The notes beneath the pieces are model-generated. The model had not been told where the DNA came from. It saw nothing but the letters and a program-made list of their open reading frames with translations, and made no database searches. A program made the translations under genes and the position numbers. A stretch of DNA of 64,000 nucleotides from Actinoplanes sp. NBRC 103695 (lineage in GTDB: Bacteria > Actinomycetota > Actinomycetes > Mycobacteriales > Micromonosporaceae). Location of the stretch: assembly GCF_030269485.1 (NCBI RefSeq), contig NZ_BSTL01000006.1, positions 248,001 to 312,000 of the forward strand, given 5' to 3'. This document shows positions 16,563 through 25,639 of the stretch, one piece after another. Within the stretch, counting starts at the first letter, position 1; each line of letters opens with the position of its first letter.

Positions 16563-17408
16563 CTAAAGGTATTGGTTGATCTTGGAGAGGTTGGCGCGGG
16601 CGCTGTCGTCGGCGCGTTCCTCCCAGGCGAAGACGCAGACGGTCGCGATGCCGTCGAAGCCGACCTCCTTCAGGGTGCCGAAGAAGAGATCCCAGTCGAC
16701 CTCGCCCTGGCCGATGTCCAGGTGCTGGTGGACGCGGGCGGCCGAGCCGGGCGGATTGACGATGTAGCGCAGGCCGGACGAGCCGCGGAAGTCGAAGCTG
16801 TCGGCGATGTGCACCTGGGTGAGCAGCGGGCCGGCGTGGCGCATGATCTCGGCCATGTTGCCGCCCTGATGGAACGTGTGCGGTGCGCAGTAGAGGAACG
16901 TGACCAGGTCGCTGTCGATGCCCCGGACCAGGTTGACGCCCCCGATGCCGTCCTCGAGGAAGTCGTCGGGGTGCGGCTCCAGGACCAGGCGTACGCCCTC
17001 GCGTTCGAAGATCGGCAGCAGCTCCTCCATCGACCGCCAGAACTGGGCCTCGCTCGCGGCCGCCTGCTCGGGACGGCCGTTGAACTCGGAGTTCATCACG
17101 TTCACGCCGAGGTCGACGGTGATCTCGATGGCCCGCTTCCAGTAGCGGACCGCCGCCTGCCGCTCGTCCTCGTCGGGGCCTGACCACTTGTAGAGCGGCA
17201 GCACCGACGCCACCTCGACCTCCGCGCCGGCGAGAGCCTTGCGGAAGGCGGCGACCGTCGCGCTGTCCACCCGCGGGTGCAGGAAGAACGGCAGGAAGTC
17301 GTCGCGGGGGCTCAGCTCGATGTGCCGGTAGCCGAGGTCGGCCACCTTGCGCGGCAGCTCCAGCAGCGGGACCTTGCGCAGCATGTAGGGGTCGAGGGCG
17401 ATCCTCAT
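16563..17408 (-). CDS. iolH: Sugar phosphate isomerase/epimerase, IolH-like
   Basis: This 281-residue protein has the AP-endonuclease-2/xylose-isomerase TIM barrel. Landmarks are YRHIELSPRDDFLP, VRLVLEPHPDDF, LYCAPHTFHQGG and LLTQVHIADSFD, with acidic and His residues placed to bind a divalent metal. It is the last gene of the inositol operon, and its ATG overlaps the iolG stop (ATGA). IolH-type proteins in actinobacterial iol clusters are probably isomerases or epimerases of inositol intermediates; the exact step is not settled. The symbol rests on context plus family. Confidence 0.7.
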   Translation of the reverse strand: MRIALDPYMLRKVPLLELPRKVADLGYRHIELSPRDDFLPFFLHPRVDSATVAAFRKALAGAEVEVASVLPLYKWSGPDEDERQAAVRYWKRAIEITVDLGVNVMNSEFNGRPEQAAASEAQFWRSMEELLPIFEREGVRLVLEPHPDDFLEDGIGGVNLVRGIDSDLVTFLYCAPHTFHQGGNMAEIMRHAGPLLTQVHIADSFDFRGSSGLRYIVNPPGSAARVHQHLDIGQGEVDWDLFFGTLKEVGFDGIATVCVFAWEERADDSARANLSKINQYL

Positions 17409-18415
17409 GCCGAGGCTCCATGGAGTTTCGGCTGTTCGGCCAGGGAGACCTCGACACGCGACCCGGACTGCAGCGCCGCCACGGCCGCGTCGGAGACCAC
17501 CGCGGCCGCGTACCCGTCCCAGGAGCTCGGGCCGGCGGGCGTGCCGGTCCGCGAGATCGCGTCGATCCACTCCTGGAACTCCACGTCGTACGCGGCCAGG
17601 AAGCGCTCGCGCCAGTCGGCCGGCACCGGGTCGGCCGCGCGCAGCGACGTCCGGACGGTCACCGGGGACAGCGAGCCGAGGGATGCGGTGCCGTGCTCGC
17701 CGACGATCTCGCCGCGGATGTCGTAGCCGTACCGGATGTTGACCGAGATCTCCACGTCGACCAGCACCTCGTTCGCCGTCTCGAGGATGAGGAACAGCGG
17801 GTCCTGCAGGTCGCCCCCGTTGCGGTTCTTTCTGGGTACGAGGACACGGGCGGCCTTGATCTCGGTGCCGAACATCCAGCGCACCATGTCGATCTCGTGC
17901 ACCGCGGTGTCGGTGATCGCCATCTCCTTCTCGTAGTGCGACGGCACCGAGGCGTTGCGGTGGGCGCAGTGCATCATCAGCGGCAGGCCGATGTCGCCGG
18001 CGTCCAGGATCTTCTTCAGCTCCCGGTACGCGCTGTCGTACCGGCGCATGTAGCCGACCTGGACCAGGCGGCTGCCGTGCGCGGCCTCCGCCTCGACGAT
18101 CCGCAGGCACGCCTCGGCCGTGGTGGCCAGCGGCTTCTCGCAGAAGACCGGCTTGCCCGCGGCGATCGCGGCCAGCACGTACTGCTCGTGAGTCGGTCCC
18201 CACGAGCAGACGACGACCGCGTCGACGGACGGGTCGGCGATGAGCTCCTCGCCGGTGGCGTGAACGGTTGCCCCGGCCAGATCGCCGACTCTTCGGGAAA
18301 CCGCGGCGTCGACGTCGGTGACCGCGGTGACCTCGACCCCGGCGAGGACCTGGGTCATCCGCCGGATGTGGTCCTGGCCGATCATGCCGGTGCCGATGAC
18401 GCCGACGTGGAGCAT
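17405..18415 (-). CDS. iolG: Inositol 2-dehydrogenase family oxidoreductase (Gfo/Idh/MocA)
   Basis: A 336-residue NAD-dependent oxidoreductase. The Rossmann motif GVIGTGMIGQDH is at residues 5-16. The conserved CEKPLA is near 93-98, and the catalytic DxxxH is in ITDTAVHEIDMVRW. In the pathway IolG oxidises myo-inositol to 2-keto-myo-inositol in the cytoplasm. It follows the ABC transporter genes by 2 bp and overlaps the iolH-like gene, so import and first oxidation are coexpressed. A related inositol isomer or inositol derivative as substrate is possible. Confidence 0.85.
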   Translation of the reverse strand: MLHVGVIGTGMIGQDHIRRMTQVLAGVEVTAVTDVDAAVSRRVGDLAGATVHATGEELIADPSVDAVVVCSWGPTHEQYVLAAIAAGKPVFCEKPLATTAEACLRIVEAEAAHGSRLVQVGYMRRYDSAYRELKKILDAGDIGLPLMMHCAHRNASVPSHYEKEMAITDTAVHEIDMVRWMFGTEIKAARVLVPRKNRNGGDLQDPLFLILETANEVLVDVEISVNIRYGYDIRGEIVGEHGTASLGSLSPVTVRTSLRAADPVPADWRERFLAAYDVEFQEWIDAISRTGTPAGPSSWDGYAAAVVSDAAVAALQSGSRVEVSLAEQPKLHGASA

Positions 18416-18417
18416 GG

Positions 18418-19233
18418 TCACCTCTTCAACTCGTGGGACAGTTCGGCCAGTTCGTCGCCGCCCGCCATCTGCGCGGTCAGCTGGTCGAGCGTGACCTCGT
18501 CGCGAGTGCCGTCGAGCGCCGTGCTGCCCAGCTTCAGGATCACGAAGTGGTCCCCGACCAGGTAGGCGTGGTGCGGGTTGTGGGTGATGAAGACGACGCC
18601 GAGGCCGGCGTCGCGGGCGGCGGCGACGTACTTGAGCACCACGCCGGACTGCTTGACGCCGAGCGCGGCGGTGGGCTCGTCGAGGATGAGCACCCGGGCG
18701 CCGAAGTAGACGGCGCGGGCGATCGCGACGCACTGCCGCTGGCCGCCGGAGAGCGTGCCGATCGGCTGGTTGATGTCCTTGACGACGATGCCCATCTTGC
18801 GGAGTTCCTCGTCGGCGATCGCCCTCATCTCCTTGACCTTGAGCCTGGCCAGCGGGTAGTTGCCCACGCGCAGCTCGGAGCCGAGGAAGAAGTTGCGCCA
18901 CACCTCCATCAGCGGAACCACGGCGAGGTCCTGGTACACGGTCGCGATGCCGTGGTCCAGGGCCTCGCGCGGGGACGAGAAGGAGGCCTCCTTCCCGTCG
19001 ACCAGCAGGCGGCCGTCGTTGTGCGGGTGCAGGCCGGACATGATCTTGATGAGAGTGGACTTGCCGGCGCCGTTGTCACCGAGGACGCAGGTGACCTCGC
19101 CCGCGTTGACCTTCATGGAGATGCCGCGCAGGGCCCGGATCGCGCCGTACGACTTGCCGACGTCGACCATCTCGATCAGGGTCTGCCCCTTGATCAGCTG
19201 ACTGTCGGCGTGATCCGCCAGGGTGTCGGTCAT
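18418..19233 (-). CDS. Sugar/inositol ABC transporter ATP-binding protein
   Basis: The product is a 271-residue single ABC domain. Walker A is GDNGAGKST (about 45-53), the signature is TLSGGQRQ, Walker B is [12 protein letters not shown] and the switch His is in [12 protein letters not shown]. It resembles the FrcA type with one nucleotide domain, rather than the double-domain RbsA/XylG type. It powers import through the permease encoded 1 bp upstream. Context in the iol operon suggests myo-inositol or a related polyol as cargo. A longer frame to 19275 has no family support. Confidence 0.88.
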   Translation of the reverse strand: MTDTLADHADSQLIKGQTLIEMVDVGKSYGAIRALRGISMKVNAGEVTCVLGDNGAGKSTLIKIMSGLHPHNDGRLLVDGKEASFSSPREALDHGIATVYQDLAVVPLMEVWRNFFLGSELRVGNYPLARLKVKEMRAIADEELRKMGIVVKDINQPIGTLSGGQRQCVAIARAVYFGARVLILDEPTAALGVKQSGVVLKYVAAARDAGLGVVFITHNPHHAYLVGDHFVILKLGSTALDGTRDEVTLDQLTAQMAGGDELAELSHELKR

Positions 19234-19234
19234 C

Positions 19235-20302
19235 TCAGTCCGCCTTCCGGGTCGTCGTCGAGAGCCGTTTGACATAGAGGTTGACCAGCACGGCGAGCAG
19301 CAGCATGACGCCGAGGAAGGCCTTGAACCAGTTCGGATCCCATCCGGCGTAGACGATGCCGAGGCTGGTCATGCCGAAGATGAACGCGCCGATCGCGACG
19401 CCCCACGCGTTGCCGAAGCCGCCGGTGAGCAGGGTGCCGCCGACGACCGCGGCGATGATGTAGAGGAACTCGTTGCCCACGCCGTTGCCGGCCTGCAGCG
19501 TGTTGAAGCGGTAGAGGATGTGCATGCCGACGAACCAGCCCAGGAACGAGACCGACATGAACAGGCCGATCTTGGTCTTGAACAGCGGCACACCGACCGC
19601 GCGGGCGCTGTCCGGCGCGCCACCGACGGCGTAGATCCAGTTGCCGGTACGGGTCCGGGTGAGGATCCAGGCGGCCAGCGCGACGAAGATCAGCCAGTAG
19701 ATGACCGTTCCCCAGACCGTCACGCCGCCCACCTTGATGGTGAAGGCGAAGACGTTGGCGAGCGAGTCGAACCCGTCGATCTGCGAGATGTCGGTGGACG
19801 ACACCTGGTTGGTGACCAGTTTGGTGACGCCGAGGTTGGCACCCTGCAACACGAAGAACGTGCCGAGGGTGATCAGGAAGCTGGGAATGCCGGTCCGCAT
19901 CACCAGGTAGCCGTTGAGGAATCCGATGGCCAGGCAGAAGGCGAGCGAGAGGATCGCACCGATCCACAGGTTGACGCCGAGGTACCAGCAGAACATCGAG
20001 TTCACCAGGCCCGCGGTCGTGACGATGACGCCGGCCGACAGGTCGAACTCGCCGCCGATCATCAGCAGGCCGACGGCGACCGCGACGATGCCGATCGTGG
20101 AGGCCTGGTAGAGCACGGTGAAGAACGACTCGGCCGACCGGAACGCGGGAGCGGCGGCCATGAAGAAGATGAAGATGATGATCGCCGCGACCAGCGCGCC
20201 CACCTCGGGGCGGGCCAGGATCCGGTTCGACATGCCGAGTTTGACGCGGTTGGACGGCTCCGAGGGGACGGTCGCCGGAGCCGCCTGGACGGATTGGCTC
20301 AT
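19235..20302 (-). CDS. Sugar/inositol ABC transporter permease (RbsC family)
   Basis: The permease has 355 residues, with about ten hydrophobic helices after a short cytoplasmic N-terminus. Family landmarks are [21 protein letters not shown], split around its GGEFDLSAG core, the [22 protein letters not shown] loop around its IPSFLITLG core, and the [14 protein letters not shown] region. It is the channel of a ribose-type (CUT2) importer, placed between the binding protein and the ATPase. Its start follows the binding protein gene by 58 bp that contain a hairpin. Confidence 0.9.
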   Translation of the reverse strand: MSQSVQAAPATVPSEPSNRVKLGMSNRILARPEVGALVAAIIIFIFFMAAAPAFRSAESFFTVLYQASTIGIVAVAVGLLMIGGEFDLSAGVIVTTAGLVNSMFCWYLGVNLWIGAILSLAFCLAIGFLNGYLVMRTGIPSFLITLGTFFVLQGANLGVTKLVTNQVSSTDISQIDGFDSLANVFAFTIKVGGVTVWGTVIYWLIFVALAAWILTRTRTGNWIYAVGGAPDSARAVGVPLFKTKIGLFMSVSFLGWFVGMHILYRFNTLQAGNGVGNEFLYIIAAVVGGTLLTGGFGNAWGVAIGAFIFGMTSLGIVYAGWDPNWFKAFLGVMLLLAVLVNLYVKRLSTTTRKAD

Positions 20303-20317
20303 GGCTGAACTCCGATC

Positions 20318-20351
20318 CGCCCGGCCGGGCCCTCACCAGGCCGGCCGGGCG
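20318..20351 (-). terminator. Intercistronic hairpin behind the binding-protein gene
   Basis: Arms CGCCCGGCCGG (20318-20328) and CCGGCCGGGCG (20341-20351) are perfect reverse complements with a 12-nt loop. The hairpin lies just after the stop of the substrate-binding protein gene and before the permease gene. Such structures are common at this place in ABC operons and make the binding protein more abundant by partial termination or 3'-end protection. Confidence 0.6.
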
Positions 20352-20360
20352 TCAAAGTGA

Positions 20361-21341
20361 CTAGCGGGTGTTGTTCTTGGTGAAGGGCAGGATGGCGGCG
20401 ATGTTGGCCGAGTCCACGAAGGACGGGCCGGTCAGCACGGGCTTGCCGCCGCCGATGTCGTTGCCGTTCTTCAGGTTCAGGTAGAGCGAGGTGACCGCCA
20501 TGTAGCCCTGCACGTAGGGCTGCTGGTCGATGGAGAACTCGATCTTCTTGTCGCTGATGTCCTGGGCGACCTGCTGGTTGAGGTCGAACGTGACGACCTT
20601 GGCCTTGCTGCCGGCCTGCTCGATGGCCTTGAGCGCGTCCACCGCCTGCGGGGCGCCCAGCGTCACGATGTAGTCGATCGACTTGTCCTGCGCCAGCTTC
20701 GCCTGCAGCGTCGACGTGACCGCCGCGTCGTCGGCCCCGTTGACCTGGACGTTCTCGGTCGCCGGGGCGGACTTCTTCACGCCGGCGCAGCGGGCCTCCA
20801 GCGCGACCGAGCCGGCCTGCTGGATGACGCACAGCGGCTTCTTGCCACCGGCCTGGGTGATCCGCTGACCGGCGGACTCACCGGCCAGCGACTCGTCCGA
20901 GCCGAAGTACATCAGCGCGCCGAGCTGCTTGTACTGGTCGATGCCGGAGTTGAAGCCGACCAGCGGGATCTTCGCGTCGGTCGCGGCCTTGACCGCGCCG
21001 GCCAGGGCGTCCGGGGTCACCAGGGTGGTGGCGATGCCGCTCACCTTGGAGTCCACCGCGCTCTGGATCAGCTGCGCCTGCTTGGTGGCGTCCGGGTCGT
21101 TGGAGTACTTCAACGTGACACCGGTGTCCTTGGCGGCCTGCTGCGCGCCGTTCTTCACCTTGTCCCAGAACGTGTCGCCGGGCGTCTCGTGCGTGATGAA
21201 GGCGATCGTGTAGCCGGAGCTGCCCGCGGCGTTGCCACCGGACGTGGTGGAGTCGTCGGTCTTCTCACGGCCGCCGCTGCTGCAGCCGGCGACCGCGAGG
21301 GCCACCACCGCGGCAACCGCGAGGGGACGGATCATTCTCAT
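20361..21341 (-). CDS. Sugar/inositol ABC transporter substrate-binding lipoprotein
   Basis: The protein has 326 residues with a lipoprotein signal (lipobox VAGC near residue 20), a Gly/Ser/Thr linker, and a periplasmic-binding-protein fold of the ribose/inositol type (Peripla_BP_4). Landmarks are YTIAFITHETPGDTFWDKV, SAVDSKVSGIATTLV, KIPLVGFNSGID and SIDQQPYVQGYMAV. It captures the sugar or polyol outside the cell. It sits between the catabolic genes and the permease, and the hairpin after it probably raises its level relative to the membrane parts. Inositol as ligand is inferred from the operon. Confidence 0.9.
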   Translation of the reverse strand: MRMIRPLAVAAVVALAVAGCSSGGREKTDDSTTSGGNAAGSSGYTIAFITHETPGDTFWDKVKNGAQQAAKDTGVTLKYSNDPDATKQAQLIQSAVDSKVSGIATTLVTPDALAGAVKAATDAKIPLVGFNSGIDQYKQLGALMYFGSDESLAGESAGQRITQAGGKKPLCVIQQAGSVALEARCAGVKKSAPATENVQVNGADDAAVTSTLQAKLAQDKSIDYIVTLGAPQAVDALKAIEQAGSKAKVVTFDLNQQVAQDISDKKIEFSIDQQPYVQGYMAVTSLYLNLKNGNDIGGGKPVLTGPSFVDSANIAAILPFTKNNTR

Positions 21342-21364
21342 GGGGGCTTCCCTTTCGGTGGTGA

Positions 21365-22282
21365 CTATCGCTCCCGCGCGGGCCGCGAGTGCAGCCCGGC
21401 GGAGTTCAGGTAGGTGCGGGTCCGGGTGGCGATCGGCAGGGGCAGGTCGAAGTCGACCGGGTACATGTCCTGCTCGACCACCACGAACAGTTCGGCGTCG
21501 AGCTCGCTCAGCGCCTCGAGCACGCTCGGCACGTCCGGCAGCCCGGCCGGCGGCTCGACGCTCGCGCCCTGCGCGACGGCCTGCCCGAACGGCAGGTCGT
21601 CGGCCTTGGCGCGGGCGGCGATCGCCGGGTCCATCTGCTTGATGTGTACGTAGCCGATCCGCTCCGGATATCCGCGGATGATCGCCGGGACGTCGGCCTG
21701 CCGGTAGGCGAGGTGGCCGGTGTCCAGGCACAGCGAGACGAACGCCGGATCGGTGTCCTCCAGGAAGCGCTCGGTCTGCGCCTGGGTCTCGACGTGGTAG
21801 TCGGCGTGCGGGTGGAACCGCAGCGCCAGGCCGTACTCCTCGGCCAGCATCTTCCCGAGCGTGTTGCTGTTCGCGGTCAGCGACTTCCACGCGCCGGCGT
21901 CGAGCTCGGCCGCCTCGTGGTAGGCGCCGGTCACGTCGTCGCGGTAGCCGGGCACCGGCACGAAGATCAGGTTCTTCGCCCCGAGCGCCGCCGTCAACGA
22001 GGCGACCTTGCGGGTCTCGGCCAGCACGGCGCCGAAGTCCTTGTGCGGGCCTCCGACACCGGCCACGGTGCCGCCCGCGCAGGTCAGGTCGCGCCGCGCG
22101 AGCTCGTCCGCCAGCATCGAAGGATCGGTGGGCAGGTAACCGTAGGGGCCTAGCTCCAGCCAGTGGTAGCCGGCGCCGGACAACTCGTCGAGGAACCTTT
22201 CCCACGGCGTCTGGCGCGGGTCGTCGGCGAACCAGACGCCCCACGAGTCGGGACAGCTTCCCAGACGCAGGTGCCGCATCAC
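21365..22282 (-). CDS. iolE: Putative inosose dehydratase (IolE-like TIM barrel)
   Basis: The predicted protein has 304-305 residues. A GTG at 22282 and an ATG at 22279 both overlap the iolA stop, so the exact start is open. The fold is the xylose-isomerase-like barrel, with GSCPDSWGVWF at the N-terminus, YHWLELGPYGYLP, LRFHPHADYHVE, VSLCLDTGHLAYR and GYVHIKQMD. IolE dehydrates 2-keto-myo-inositol to the trihydroxycyclohexanedione used by IolD. The operon otherwise lacks that step, which supports the call. Sequence resemblance to classical IolE is only moderate, so an isomerase role is the alternative. Confidence 0.65.
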   Translation of the reverse strand: MMRHLRLGSCPDSWGVWFADDPRQTPWERFLDELSGAGYHWLELGPYGYLPTDPSMLADELARRDLTCAGGTVAGVGGPHKDFGAVLAETRKVASLTAALGAKNLIFVPVPGYRDDVTGAYHEAAELDAGAWKSLTANSNTLGKMLAEEYGLALRFHPHADYHVETQAQTERFLEDTDPAFVSLCLDTGHLAYRQADVPAIIRGYPERIGYVHIKQMDPAIAARAKADDLPFGQAVAQGASVEPPAGLPDVPSVLEALSELDAELFVVVEQDMYPVDFDLPLPIATRTRTYLNSAGLHSRPARER

Positions 22283-23763
22283 GAGGCCGTCGGGAAGTGC
22301 AGGCTCGCCTCGACCTGCGGCCAGCGCGAGGTGACCACCTTGGCACGGGTGTAGAACGAGACGCCCTCGGGACCGTGCACATGCTTGTCGCCGAAGAGCG
22401 AGTCCTTCCAGCCGCCGAACGAGTAGTAGGCCATCGGCACCGGGATCGGGACGTTGATGCCGATCATGCCGACGTTCACCCCGCGCTGGAACCGCCGGGC
22501 CGACTCGCCGCTGCTGGTGAAGATCGCGGTGCCGTTGCCGTACGGGTTGGCGTTGATCAGGTCGATCGCCGCGTCCACGCTGTCGGCGCGGACCACCGAC
22601 AGCACCGGGCCGAAGATCTCCTCGGTGTACACGTCCATGTCGGTGCCGACCTGGTCGATGACCGTCGGGCCGACGAAGAAGCCGTCCTCGTACCCGGGCA
22701 CCTTGAGCCCGCGCCCGTCCACCGTGACCTTCGCGCCCTGCTGCTCGCCGGTGCCGATCAGGTGCTCGATGCGCTCCTTGGCGGCCGCGGTCACCACCGG
22801 GCCCATCTCCGCCTTCGGGTCGCGGCCGTTGCCGACCACCACCTCGTTCGCCTTGCGGTTCACCAGGTCGACCAGGGCGTCACCGGCCGCGCCGACCGCC
22901 ACCGCGGCCGAGATCGCCATGCACCGCTCGCCGGCCGAACCGAACGCGGCGGCGGACAGGTGGCCCGCGGCGTACTCGAGGTCGGCGTCCGGCAGGATGA
23001 TCGCGTGGTTCTTGGCGCCGCCGAGGGCCTGCACCCGCTTGCCGTTCGCGGTGCCCCGGGTGTGGATGTACCTGGCGATCGGCGTCGAGCCGACGAACGA
23101 CACCGCGGCGATGTCCGGGTGGTCGAGGATCGCGTCGACAGCTGCCTTGTCGCCGTGCACCACGTTGAAGACACCGTCCGGCAGGCCCGCCCGCTGCCAC
23201 AGCTTCGCCACGAAGTTGGACGCCGACGGGTCGCGCTCGCTGGGCTTGAGCACGAACGTGTTGCCGCACGCGATCGCCACCGGGTGCATCCACATCGGCA
23301 CCATGGCCGGGAAGTTGAACGGGGTGATGCCGGCGACCACGCCCAGCGGCTCACGGAAGCTGAACACGTCCACGCCGGACGAGGCCTGGTCGGTGTAGTC
23401 GCCCTTGAGCAGCTGCGGGATGCCGCACGCGAACTCGATCACCTCGAGGCCACGCTGCACCTCCCCGGCCGCGTCCGACAGCACCTTGCCGTGCTCGTCC
23501 GAGACGATCTCGGCGAGCTCCTTGACGTTGGCGTTGACCAGCTCGCGGAAGGCGAACAGGATCTTCGACCGCTTGCTCAGCGACGAGTCGCCCCACTGCT
23601 CGAAGGCCGCCTTCGCGGTGGCCACCGCGGCGTCCACGTCGGCGGGCTCGGCCAGCACCACCTCGTGCTGACCCCGGCCGGTCGCCGGGTTGTAGACGGT
23701 CGCGCGCCGGGTGCCCGTGCCGGGCGTCTCGGCGCCGCCGATCCAGTGCTCGATGGTTCCCAC
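22279..23763 (-). CDS. iolA: Methylmalonate-semialdehyde dehydrogenase (acylating)
   Basis: IolA is a 494-residue aldehyde dehydrogenase. Family landmarks are ITPFNFPAMVPMWMHPVAIA, seen around its FNFPAMVP core, FVGSTPIARY, LGGAKNHAIILPDAD, and the catalytic Cys in SAGERCMAIS near residue 283. EEIFGPVLSVV and GMIGINVPIPVPMAYYSFGG (near the end) are typical of the MMSDH/IolA branch. It converts malonate semialdehyde to acetyl-CoA and CO2 with NAD and CoA, the last step of inositol breakdown, and may also serve valine catabolism. It lies 16 bp after iolD. Confidence 0.92.
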   Translation of the reverse strand: MGTIEHWIGGAETPGTGTRRATVYNPATGRGQHEVVLAEPADVDAAVATAKAAFEQWGDSSLSKRSKILFAFRELVNANVKELAEIVSDEHGKVLSDAAGEVQRGLEVIEFACGIPQLLKGDYTDQASSGVDVFSFREPLGVVAGITPFNFPAMVPMWMHPVAIACGNTFVLKPSERDPSASNFVAKLWQRAGLPDGVFNVVHGDKAAVDAILDHPDIAAVSFVGSTPIARYIHTRGTANGKRVQALGGAKNHAIILPDADLEYAAGHLSAAAFGSAGERCMAISAAVAVGAAGDALVDLVNRKANEVVVGNGRDPKAEMGPVVTAAAKERIEHLIGTGEQQGAKVTVDGRGLKVPGYEDGFFVGPTVIDQVGTDMDVYTEEIFGPVLSVVRADSVDAAIDLINANPYGNGTAIFTSSGESARRFQRGVNVGMIGINVPIPVPMAYYSFGGWKDSLFGDKHVHGPEGVSFYTRAKVVTSRWPQVEASLHFPTAS

Positions 23764-23779
23764 GGTTTGTCCGGCCCTT

Positions 23780-25639
23780 CTAGAGATAGTCGCGCTGGTC
23801 GCGCTTGGCTTCGGTGTACGCGGCGTACGCCGCCCGGGTGCTGTCCAGCTCCGACACCTCGGAGACCGGCACGTCCCACCAGCTCTCGCTGGACGGCACC
23901 GTGCTCAGCGGATCGGTCTCGATGTGCACGACGGTCAGCCGGTCGGCCTCGCGGGCCCGCTGGAGGCCCTCGGTCAGGTCGGCGATCGTGCGGCACCGGA
24001 TCACCTGGGCGCCCAGGCTCTCCGCGTTGGCGGCCAGGTCGATCGGCAGCTTGCCGCCGTCGTAGTCGTCGTGCTCGCCGCGGTAGCGGTAGCTGGTGCC
24101 GAACCGCTGCGAGCCGAGCGACTCGGACAGCGCGCCGATCGACGCGAAGCCGTGGTTCTGCACCAGCACGATGATCAGCTTGACGTTGTCCGACACCGCG
24201 GTGACGATCTCCTGCGCCATCATCAGGTAGGAGCCGTCGCCGACCAGGGCGAACACCTCGCGGCCCGGGTCGGCCAGTTTGATGCCCAGCGCGCCGGCCA
24301 CCTCGAAGCCCATGCACGAGTAGCCGTACTCGACGTGGTACTGCTTCGGATCCCGGGCGCGCCAGAGCAGCTGCAGGTCACCGGGCATGCTGCCGGCCGC
24401 CTGGACCACGACGTCGCGTTGCCCGGCGGCGTCGTTGACGGCCCCGATCACCTCGGCCTGGGAGGGCAGGTCACCCTGACTTGTCGCGTACGCCGCGCTG
24501 ACGGTCTCCTGCCAGGCGGCGACGTCGCCGGTGTAGGTCCGGTCCCAGGTCCGGTCCAGGCTCAGGGCGGCCAGTGCCTCGCGGGCGTCCGCCACCACCG
24601 GCACCGCGGACTGCTTGGCCGCGTCGAACGCCGCCACGTTGATGTTCACGAACGTCACGCCGGGATTCTGGAACTGCGTCCGGGACGCCGTGGTGAAGTC
24701 GCTGTAGCGCGTGCCGATGCCGATGATCACGTCGGCTTCGCGGGCCAGATTGTTGGCCACGGGGGTGCCGGTCGATCCGACGCCGCCGACGGCGTTGGGA
24801 TGATCCCAGGAGACGGCGCCCTTGCCCGCGTGCGTGTCCGCGACCGGGATGCCCGTGGCCCGTGCGAAGGCATCCAGCTCCGCCGACGCCTCGCTGTAGA
24901 TCACGCCGCCGCCGACGATGATCAGCGGCTTTTCCGCGTTCCTGATGACCTCGACCGCTCTTGCCAGGGCCGCGGGCTCGGGGACCGGGCGGGCCACGTG
25001 CCAGACCCGCCTGCGGAACAGCTCGTCCGGGAAGTCGTGCGCCTCGGCCTGCACGTCCTGCGGCAGGCAGATCGTGACGGCGCCGGTCTCCGCCGGGTCG
25101 GTCAGCACCCGCATCGCGGCCAGCAGCGAGGACGCCAGCTGCTCGGGCCGCCAGATCCGGTCGAAGAACTTCGACAGCGGCCGGAAGGCGTCGTTGACAC
25201 TCACGTCGTACGAGCGGGGGTCCTCGAGCTCCTGGAGCACCGGCGCGGTCACCCGGGTGGCGAACACGTCGCTGGGCAGCAGCAGGACGGGCAGCCGGTT
25301 GACCGTGGCGAGCGCGGCGCCGGTGAGCATGTTGGTGGAGCCGGGCCCGATCGACGCGGTGCACGCCATCGTCGACAGCCGGTTCTTCATCCGGGCGTAG
25401 CCGGCCGCGGCATGCACCATGGCCTGCTCGTTCCGGGCAAGATGATAAGGAAGATCGTCACTGCCACCCGTTCGCAGGCTGGTGCGCTGAGCCTGCAGCA
25501 ACGCCTGGCCGACGCCGGCCACGTTGCCGTGGCCGAAGATGCCGAAACAGCCGGCGATCGTGCGCTGCTCCACGCCGTCGCGCTCGGTCCACTGGTTGGC
25601 CAGGAACTTCACGACGGCCTGGGCCACGGTGAGTCTCAC
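23780..25639 (-). CDS. iolD: 3D-(3,5/4)-trihydroxycyclohexane-1,2-dione acylhydrolase
   Basis: The enzyme is a 619-residue thiamine-diphosphate enzyme starting at a GTG with a GGAGG site. The GTG overlaps the iolB stop (GTGA). The N-terminal Pyr domain has CFGIFGHGNVAGVGQAL around residues 30-46, the central domain has PLIIVGGGVIYS, and the C-terminal ThDP domain has ALVGDGSYLMMAQEI then VLVQNHGF, the cofactor and metal motif. It opens the inosose ring to give 5-deoxy-glucuronate. The longer frame up to 25825 has no resemblance to the family. Confidence 0.93.
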   Translation of the reverse strand: MRLTVAQAVVKFLANQWTERDGVEQRTIAGCFGIFGHGNVAGVGQALLQAQRTSLRTGGSDDLPYHLARNEQAMVHAAAGYARMKNRLSTMACTASIGPGSTNMLTGAALATVNRLPVLLLPSDVFATRVTAPVLQELEDPRSYDVSVNDAFRPLSKFFDRIWRPEQLASSLLAAMRVLTDPAETGAVTICLPQDVQAEAHDFPDELFRRRVWHVARPVPEPAALARAVEVIRNAEKPLIIVGGGVIYSEASAELDAFARATGIPVADTHAGKGAVSWDHPNAVGGVGSTGTPVANNLAREADVIIGIGTRYSDFTTASRTQFQNPGVTFVNINVAAFDAAKQSAVPVVADAREALAALSLDRTWDRTYTGDVAAWQETVSAAYATSQGDLPSQAEVIGAVNDAAGQRDVVVQAAGSMPGDLQLLWRARDPKQYHVEYGYSCMGFEVAGALGIKLADPGREVFALVGDGSYLMMAQEIVTAVSDNVKLIIVLVQNHGFASIGALSESLGSQRFGTSYRYRGEHDDYDGGKLPIDLAANAESLGAQVIRCRTIADLTEGLQRAREADRLTVVHIETDPLSTVPSSESWWDVPVSEVSELDSTRAAYAAYTEAKRDQRDYL